Assembly (NCBI RefSeq): GCF_019393635.1
Contig: NC_057862.1
Coordinates: forward strand, 269,156,441 to 269,220,440
DNA: 64,000 bases
Source of the DNA: Dromiciops gliroides
Lineage: Eukaryota > Chordata > Mammalia > Microbiotheria > Microbiotheriidae
Reading direction: 5' to 3'
Part shown: one piece after another, positions 57,836 through 64,000 of the stretch
How positions within the stretch are numbered: position 1 is the stretch's first letter
Layout of the letters: each line of letters opens with the position of its first letter
Translations under genes and position numbers: made by a program
Notes under the pieces: model-generated
What the model was told of the DNA's origin: nothing
What the model saw: only the letters and a program-made list of their open reading frames with translations
The model's database searches: none

Positions 57836-58857
57836 TGCCTCTCTCTTAGTTGATAGAGCCATCAGTGAAAGTGAAAGGGTGTTCCTCAGGAGTTAGGTGG
57901 TTCTTTTGAAGGGTCGAGGGAGCTTTGGGTTTGCAGAGGAGGCAGAATTCTAGGGTGTGAATTAGAGAGCTTAACAGTCTCGTATTCTGGCTACCCTTTG
58001 GTGCCTGCTCATTATGCTTAGAGATCTCCAGAAGCATGGGCTTTGCATGGTCAGAAGGGCCTCAAGGGGAGAAACTGATGACAACTTCCTTTAGATCTTC
58101 CAGGGCCACTATAGCCTTTTCTGGACCCTACTTGAAAGGAGATTTGGGGTGATTTGTTAGATGGGTGCTATCAGGATACTCAGATGGAGAACCTGAAGAG
58201 GCCTTCCTTCTTAATTTGGGAAGTCAGAAGCTAATTCTGGACTGTGGCTGTTCTGGGTTTTCACCATCTACTGTATTCCACAAAACTTGGTTGAATGGAC
58301 TGAACCCTGGATATTCCTAGGGTTGAATTCTTCCCCTTTGTCTCTCACATGGGCCACTTATGGATCTAGGGTTTCTGTCACAGTGGCCTTATCTGTACTG
58401 GTCAACAGTATGTCATCACTGTAATTATGTACACCATTGAGCTCGGGAAGAGAGCCTCTTTTCAGGTTGTTACCCTGGTTATTGTTACTGTGGTAGCATG
58501 AGGGAGGTCAATAACCATATATACCATATATACTGAGCCTGAGCTAGTTGGTTTATAACATCGATAAGATTAGCAGCAAATGTACTGAAGGGCCTGACAA
58601 GTTCATTTAGCTCCCTCTAGTCCAGTAGAAGCTGGCAGGTGCCATCTGACTTCCTTGTGGGTGCCATAAGCATGTTGTAAGGGAAGCTGGTATAACAAAG
58701 TATTCCAATTTCCATCATGTTTAGAATTAGAAGAAATATCTTTCTCCTGAGAAAATTTCTTTTTCCTGAGGGGGAAAAAAATCATTCTTCTGAGACCTCT
58801 TGTTTTGTGTTAACTGCCCAGGATGACTCAGAAACTCTAAACCCTACTCAAAGATTT

Positions 58858-58906
58858 AGATAAATAGATAGATAGACAGACACACAGACAGACAGGCAGG
58901 CAGACA
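58858..58906 (+). repeat. (GATA)n/(GACA)n microsatellite
   Basis: ATAGATAGATAGACAGAC, then CAGACAGACAGGCAGGCAG. Confidence 0.9.
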
Positions 58907-59094
58907 AGTTGTAGAAATGGCCCACACAGATAATGAGTTCTAAGAACCCATACCCCATTCTTTCCTTGGTCTGCCCTCTTTGGCCTCACCTAAATAATTT
59001 AAATGGGACAGGGACTTTAGAGGATACCTTAGGCTTGAGAAGGATATTGAAGGATACCCACTGTCTTGAAGTTGAATTTCCCTGTTTAATTTTT

Positions 59095-59235
59095 TTTTTT
59101 GCGGGGCAGTGAGGGTTAAGTGACTTGCCCAGGGTCACACAGCTAGTGTCAAGTGTCTTAGGCTGGATTTGAACTCAGGTCCTCCTGAATCCAAGGCCAG
59201 TGCTTTATCCACTGCGCCACCTAGCTGCCCCCCCT
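59095..59235 (-). mobile_element. WSINE1-like SINE with TSD
   Basis: CCCTGTTTAATTTT at 59080-59094 and 59236-59249. Confidence 0.92.
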
Positions 59236-60059
59236 CCCTGTTTAATTTTACTTGCATCCCCATAGGCTGAGTATCTGTTAACCCCCATTGGGGAGATCCC
59301 TTCACTTTCTGTCAGCAGGTTCATTGATTGCTCTTAGGCTTTCATGGTACAGTGTTTAATAGCTAAGAACTCTGTCTCTAGTTGGTGAATGCTCTGTTCT
59401 GCTCTTTTGGTCTTATTACACTGATATCTACTGCAGGATGGTCAACCAAGAAATTCTAGATTTGGCGCTCTCTTTACCCATATAGCCACAGTGATCACTG
59501 AGCTGATCACTGTGGTTGAGCCTGCTCACTGTTCTGTTGAGAGATCTCCTCATATACTATTAGAAGGGCCTTGTATTTAGTTAGCTATCCTTCAGTCACC
59601 TTGCTCTAAATATTTGAAATGCCCTTCCTCCAACTCAGTTAATATTATGTGCTTTGCAGCAAGGGTATGCTGGAGCCAGCTCTTACCACCTCCTGAATTT
59701 TAAGTGTGAATATTTTACACTTTGGAAATTGCCAAAGCTACAGATCAAGGTTTGATTTTGTTGTTGTTGATTGCCTAGGCTTAAAGTGATGGAGAAAATG
59801 TTAATAAAGAAGATTAAACTTAAAAGTCTGTTGTATATACATTTACCAACATACCCGTTTTTCAAGGCCATCTGAACTCATCCCAATTACCAGCTATATT
59901 AAATGTTAGAGCAGAGCTTGATGCAGGTACTCCGTAACTTCTGTTTTGATGTTTGGGACTAAATGAGGCACTCTTAAATGTATGAAGTTAACAAAAGGAA
60001 GTTTACTTATCCCTAAAATAGCAACGATATATATATGGTAAGGATCCAGTAGTATTTCT

Positions 60060-60186
60060 TTTCTTTCTTTTTTTTGTGAGGCCCAGGGCCACACAGCTAG
60101 TAAGTGTCAAGTGTCTGATGCCGGATTTGAACTCAGGTCCTCCTGAATCCAGGGCCAGTACTTTATCCACTGCACCACCTAGCTGC
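60060..60186 (-). mobile_element. WSINE1-like SINE, internally deleted, with TSD
   Basis: CCAGTAGTATTTCT at 60046-60059 and 60187-60200. About 20 bp between GTGAGG and CCCAGGGCC are absent. Confidence 0.9.
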
Positions 60187-60432
60187 CCAGTAGTATTTCT
60201 ATAGAAGCAACTCTTGACATGGAAATATGCCTGTTTAGTAGGGCAAGGTATGATGAATACTAAGTTTAAAGAACTCTTTCCCCCAATCCCTCTCCATTGG
60301 GCTGGGACATTTTATGCTCCAGGTGACTAGGAAGCTTTGTCAGTACAGCCAAAGATCATCAGGAAGCTTTGTCTAGGGAGCTTGGGCCTTAGTCTACCCC
60401 AGGCCAATTAAGTCCTGGCTTTGTTGCTTTTA

Positions 60433-60803
60433 TCTTTTTTTTAAATCATAAGAGTATTTTATTATTTTCCAGTTACATGTAAAGATAGTTTTCAACATTT
60501 GTTTTCATAAGATTTTTAGTTCCAAATTTTTCTCCCTCCCACCCTTCCCTTCCCCCTCCCTAAGACAGAGCAATCCGATATAGGTTATGTATGTACAATT
60601 ACATTAAACATATTTCTGCATTAGTCATGTTGTGAAAAGAATCAGAACAAAAAAACCTTAAAAAAGAAAAAAACAAAAACAAAAGTAGAAACAGTATGGT
60701 TCAATCTGCATTCGGAATCCACAGTTCTTTTTTCTGGATGTGGAGAACGTTTTCCATCATGAGTTCTTTGGAATTGTCTTGGATCATTGCATTGCTGAGA
60801 AGA
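60433..60803 (-). mobile_element. 5'-truncated L1 3' UTR
   Basis: CCAGTTACATGTAAAGATAG, CCCTAAGACAGAGCAATCCG; TGTTGCTTTT on both sides (near 60423 and 60804). Confidence 0.85.
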
Positions 60804-60829
60804 TGTTGCTTTTTTCTAACCCATGTTAG

Positions 60830-61420
60830 GGGAGGGGATTAAGGGGGACACTTTGGTAGATATTGGTGTTATCAAATAGATAGATAACCGAAGGTGAGTA
60901 GTGTCTTGGAAGTCAAAGAAGGAGAGAGTATCTTGGAGAAAAAGGGGGTGTTTAGCAGTTTTTTAAAAAAGGACAAAAATTTTCTGTGAGTCAAGGAGGC
61001 AGAGGAAAGATTAAGAAAAGGTAATCCTATTTAGTGATTAGAAGAGTATTGGTTGGATAGAGCACCGGCCCTGGATTCAGGAGTACCTGAGTTCAAATCC
61101 GGCCTCAGGCACATAACACTTACTAGATGTGTGACACTGAGCAAGTTACTTAACCCCAATTGCCTCACTAAAAAAAAATAAAAAAATAAAAAAAATTAAA
61201 AAAAGAAGAGTATTGGTAACCTTGGAGAGAGCAGGTTCAGCTAAGTTATTGTTCGATTGCTAGGATTTGAAAGTGTGTGAGAGCAAAGGCAGTATACACC
61301 TATTTTATCTAGTAGTTTGACTCTAAATGGGAAGTGAATAGTTTGAAAGGATGCCAAAGTGAAGTTGATTCCACCATTGTGGTGGAATCTCTCTCTACTA
61401 ATATATATATCAAAACCTTT
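60830..61420 (-). mobile_element. L2/CR1-clade LINE split by a SINE
   Basis: GGAGAGAGTATCTTGGAG, then after the SINE GGTAACCTTGGAGAGAGCAGG and AAAGCTGAAG-type text, decayed. Confidence 0.65.
61054..61203 (+). mobile_element. 5'-truncated WSINE1-like SINE with TSD
   Basis: AGAAGAGTATTGGT at 61040-61053 and 61204-61217. It starts at GGATAGAGCACC, so about 20 bp of the head is missing although the TSD is perfect: truncation at insertion. Confidence 0.92.
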
Positions 61421-61539
61421 CTCTGCCTGAGTATGTGATCTTTAGTAATAATTTTATCCAAAAAAATTTATCAAATGGTGATGAAACTTTTATTAGTTGT
61501 CCAGGTTTGTCCTTGAATGATGCATGTATCTTTTACAAT

Positions 61540-61960
61540 AATCTTCTGGTCAGTCTCCCTGCTGCTCCAGTTCATTCTCTACTAAGCTGCCAAAGTGATT
61601 TCCTAAAGCAAAGTTCTTGAGGATATTGCCTGACTTCCCCCTCCACCCAGAGTAAAGTCTACTGGCTCCATATTACTTCCAGGTTCAAATATAAAATCCT
61701 TTTGGCATTTAAAGCCCTTAATAGTCCGGCCTCTTCCTATTCTTCTAATCTTCTTACAGTTTACTCCTGTCCCTCCATGTATTCTATGATCCATCGGCTT
61801 TGCTATTTCTCACATATAACACTCCATCCCCCCCAAACTCTCACTGGCTCTTTCACATTGCTGGTATATTCTTCCTTGTCTCAACTGCCTGGATTCCTTT
61901 CAGACATGGCTCAAACCACACCTGAAGGAGACCTTTCCTAGTCCTATATACAATTTTTTC
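61540..61960 (+). mobile_element. L2 3' region
   Basis: AAAGTGATTTCCTAAAGCAAAG, AGGTTCAAATATAAAATCC, CTCACTGGCTCTTTCACATTG. Confidence 0.8.
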
Positions 61961-62203
61961 CAGAAAGCATTTGTTGTAAATATTGAGAGACCCAGGTCAC
62001 ATTAAAGATTTATGAAGTTTTATATTTAAATTTTACATATTTGAGATTAAAATTCACAGTAGTAATTATTTTAGATAGGACAATATTTGCTTACTTTAAG
62101 ACTATATGTGAGGTCTCAGCATTTGATATCATGGACTGAAACCACCTGATTAATTTTATGATATTTCAACTATAATTAGTAATGTTCATGCTTTTATTAA
62201 CAG

Positions 62204-62294
62204 AAATGGATGATGAAGACTGTGAAAGAAGAAGAATGGAGTGCTTAGATGAAATGTCAAATCTTGAAAAACAGTTTACAGACCTCAAAGATCA
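62204..62294 (+). CDS. BRMS1L: BRMS1L coding exon 2 (91 nt)
   Basis: The exon begins AAATGGATGATGAAGAC. The last G of exon 1 plus AA gives Glu, and the frame continues [17 protein letters not shown] and then [13 protein letters not shown]. This matches the known continuation of BRMS1L, entering the start of the coiled-coil Sds3-like region. It ends TCA followed by the donor GTAAGT at 62295, leaving phase 2, so exon 3 must supply the last base of the Gln codon. Exon 3 is not visible before 64000. The match of phase, donor and acceptor across a 15 kb intron makes this secure. Confidence 0.95.
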
Positions 62295-62642
62295 GTAAGT
62301 AGTGGATCTACAGAAGTTCATTTCTACTAATTCCATACATTAGCAAAAGTGCAATTAGGATTATAGGATCTTAGATTTAAAACTGAAAAGAGACCTTATA
62401 ATTAGATTATATTTGAATAAATTTTATTTTTACATATTATAGGATAGACTTTCTGCTCTGAGAAGAGACTGCTACTATTATTTTTCTCCTGAAGACCTCA
62501 TTATAACTAAACTGAGGATTTTCATTTAGGGATTGTAAAACAATAGGTCTTCCGGTCATGAACATTTGGATTTTATTGATTAAAATGTTTTCCTTGAATT
62601 ACTGCTACCTTGTTACCCAACCATTAAAAAAACAAACAAAAC

Positions 62643-62720
62643 TGGAAAGCTTGTATAAACAAATGTTGAGAACTATCTTTACATATAACTGGAAAAAAAT
62701 AAAATACTTTTATCAGAAAA
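62643..62720 (+). mobile_element. L1 3' terminus only
   Basis: GAAAGCTTGTATAAACAAATG through AATAAAATAC nearly equals the last ~75 bp of the full-length L1 (9265-9330). An extremely 5'-truncated insertion of the same subfamily. Confidence 0.85.
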
Positions 62721-62825
62721 ACAAACAAACAAACCAACCCAGAAAGACAGATTTGAAATAAAGTAATTACAATTCTAGTCTACTCTGTTCACCATTCCCT
62801 TTTTAACTTTTTGAAATTTTATCTT

Positions 62826-62973
62826 TTTTTTTTTTTTGGTGAGGCAATTGGGGTTAAGTGACTTGCCCAGGGTCACACAGCTAGTAAGTGTTAAATGTTT
62901 GAGGCTGGATTTGAACTCAGGTCCTTCGGAATCCAGGGCCAGTGCTCTATCCACTGCACCACTTAGCTGCTCC
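62826..62973 (-). mobile_element. WSINE1-like SINE with TSD
   Basis: AAATTTTATCTT at 62814-62825 and 62974-62985. Confidence 0.92.
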
Positions 62974-63030
62974 AAATTTTATCTTATCTTTTTGATTACT
63001 TTGTTTTTTTTACATTTAAATAAATTTTTT

Positions 63031-63156
63031 GGGCTGGGCAACGAGGGTTAAGTGACTTGCCCAGGGTCACACAGCTAGTAAGTGTGAAGTGTCTGATGCC
63101 ATATTTGAACTCAGGTCCTCCTGAATCCAGTTCCACTGCGCCACCTAGCTGCCCCC
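63031..63156 (-). mobile_element. WSINE1-like SINE, internally deleted
   Basis: Flanks ACATTTAAATAAATTTTTT and ACATTTAATTAATTTTT. About 20 bp (GGGCCAGTGCTTTATC type) missing from the head. Confidence 0.88.
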
Positions 63157-63810
63157 ACATTTAATTAATTTTTAAATATACGCTTTCCCTTTCTCTACCC
63201 AGGAATCATCCTTAGCGACAAAGATTTTTTTTTTTTTTGGTGAGGCAATTGGGGTTAAGTGACTTGCCCAGGGTCACACAGCTAGTAAGTGTTAAGTGTC
63301 TGAGGCCGGATTTGAACTCAGGTACTCCTGAATCCAGGGCCGGTGCTTTATCCACGACAAAGATTTTTTTAAAAGAAAGAAAGAAAAAAAAAATTCAGCA
63401 AAACTAACCAACACATCAAGTGACTCTGATAGTATAATACAACTATAACCCCTTCGTCTACAATAAATGTAGGGAAATGCAGTTTCTTAGCCTTCCTTGG
63501 TGGCCAGCCTTGGCCTTTATAGGGTTCAGTTCCCTTTATTGGTAGTGTTCTTCCTATTTACATTGTTGTAATTTTGTTTATATTGTTTTCATGGTTGTGT
63601 TTCACACTGCATCAGTTCATATATATATATTTTTGAATACCTCTAAATTTTTCTTATTCATAATTTCTTCTGGGACAGTAATATTCCATTATATTCATGT
63701 ACCATGATTTGTTTAGCCATTCCCCAATGGGCATCCACTCTATTTCCAGTTCTTTGCCACTACGAAAAGTACTACTATGAGTATTTTGGTGACTTTGCTT
63801 TAACCTCCTG
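63157..63810 (-). mobile_element. Old L1 3' region around the SINE
   Basis: CCATTCCCCAATGGGCATCC (63718-63737) and AGTTCTTTGCCACTAC are the inverse of the L1 ORF2 end. Confidence 0.7.
63232..63354 (-). mobile_element. 5'-truncated WSINE1-like SINE with TSD
   Basis: CGACAAAGATTTTTTT from 63216 and again from 63355. Head ends at TTATCCA. Confidence 0.9.
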
Positions 63811-64000
63811 TACACAGAACTTTAAGTGTTCACCTGCCATTTCAAGGTTTGTGAATTCTGGAAGAAACCAAAGAGTACTGTTAAAGTTTTAAAGTTATTT
63901 TTAAATTGATGTATATGTGTTAAAATTGTGTTAAAATTATTGGGAAAAGCAATTGATGGTTTTAACAAAAATAGATATAGTAGTTGTTTCCTCTGAGACA

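Larger units (their letters stand above)
57840..59640 (-). pseudogene. ERV-L-like pol remnant (protease/RT/RNase H region)
   Basis: On the minus strand: an RT fingers-like segment near 58620-58700 (KEVRWHLP), the polymerase motif near 58400-58440 (YSDDILL in place of YxDDILL), text after it ending FNPRNIQGSVQSTKF, and the RNase H start FTFTDGSIN near 57850. Gag/pro-like text may extend to 59640. Stops and shifts throughout. The NP-KIQGP-STKFLG order is typical of ERV-L (class III). It lies antisense in BRMS1L intron 1 and carries a SINE at 59095. Confidence 0.7.
47120..62203 (+). other. BRMS1L: BRMS1L intron 1
   Basis: The intron is bounded by the GT donor at 47120 and the AG acceptor at 62202-62203 (TTTTATTAACAG). 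It is 15,084 bp and mainly transposons: L2, CR1/L3, MIR, SINEs, solo LTRs on both strands and a decayed ERV-L-like pol on the minus strand. The tract before the acceptor is only moderately pyrimidine-rich. Confidence 0.9.
62295..64000 (+). other. BRMS1L: BRMS1L intron 2 (partial)
   Basis: The intron begins with GTAAGT. The first ~350 bp hold no recognised element. After that come an L1 3' terminus, SINEs and antisense L1. No third exon was recognised. Confidence 0.8.

Overview
This is vertebrate nuclear DNA, almost certainly from a marsupial and probably an Australidelphian such as a dasyurid. About 35 copies of a ~145 bp tRNA-derived SINE (WSINE1-like) are present, with marsupial-type L1, L2/CR1-clade LINEs, MIR, tRNA-head/RTE-tail SINEs, hAT transposons and several endogenous retrovirus (ERV) families. 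There is no operon structure, CRISPR array or bacterial feature. The lineage assignment rests on repeat recognition from memory.

Two single-copy genes anchor the window, arranged head to head about 28 kb apart. The first coding exon of RALGAPA1 lies on the minus strand at 18933-19038, inside a CpG island, so positions 1-18932 belong to its first intron. BRMS1L lies on the plus strand, with coding exon 1 at 46978-47119 in a second CpG island, a 15.1 kb intron 1 and coding exon 2 at 62204-62294. The same divergent pair is known from human 14q13, which supports both identifications. RALGAPA1 encodes the catalytic alpha-1 subunit of the Ral GTPase-activating complex. BRMS1L encodes a subunit of the SIN3-HDAC corepressor.

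Region by region. (1) 1-18932, RALGAPA1 intron 1: a full-length L1 (2445-9343) with an intact 1277-codon ORF2, a broken ORF1 and a solo LTR between the two; a TIR-bounded hAT element (9426-11153); a ~200 bp duplicated segment whose two copies were separately hit by the L1 and by a SINE; an old HAL1/L1-like element (12820-15000). (2) 18780-19700: RALGAPA1 promoter and exon 1. (3) 19700-46700, intergenic: L2, MIR, a hAT fragment, a class I ERV on the minus strand (24930-27812), a second degenerate ERV (about 29880-35520), a 4 kb L2 with seven nested insertions (35525-39490), old L1 fragments and several solo LTRs. (4) 46700-47600: BRMS1L promoter and exon 1. (5) 47120-62203, BRMS1L intron 1: microsatellites, L2/CR1 pieces, three LTRs and a degenerate ERV-L-like pol (57840-59640). 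(6) 62295-64000: start of BRMS1L intron 2, nearly all SINE and L1.

The only cellular coding sequence I can support totals about 340 bp. Most other open frames are readings of SINEs or LINEs. I found no clear case of a previously undescribed system. The most unusual observations are the paired-insertion duplication, the L1 with asymmetric ORF decay, and the dated stack of nested elements.
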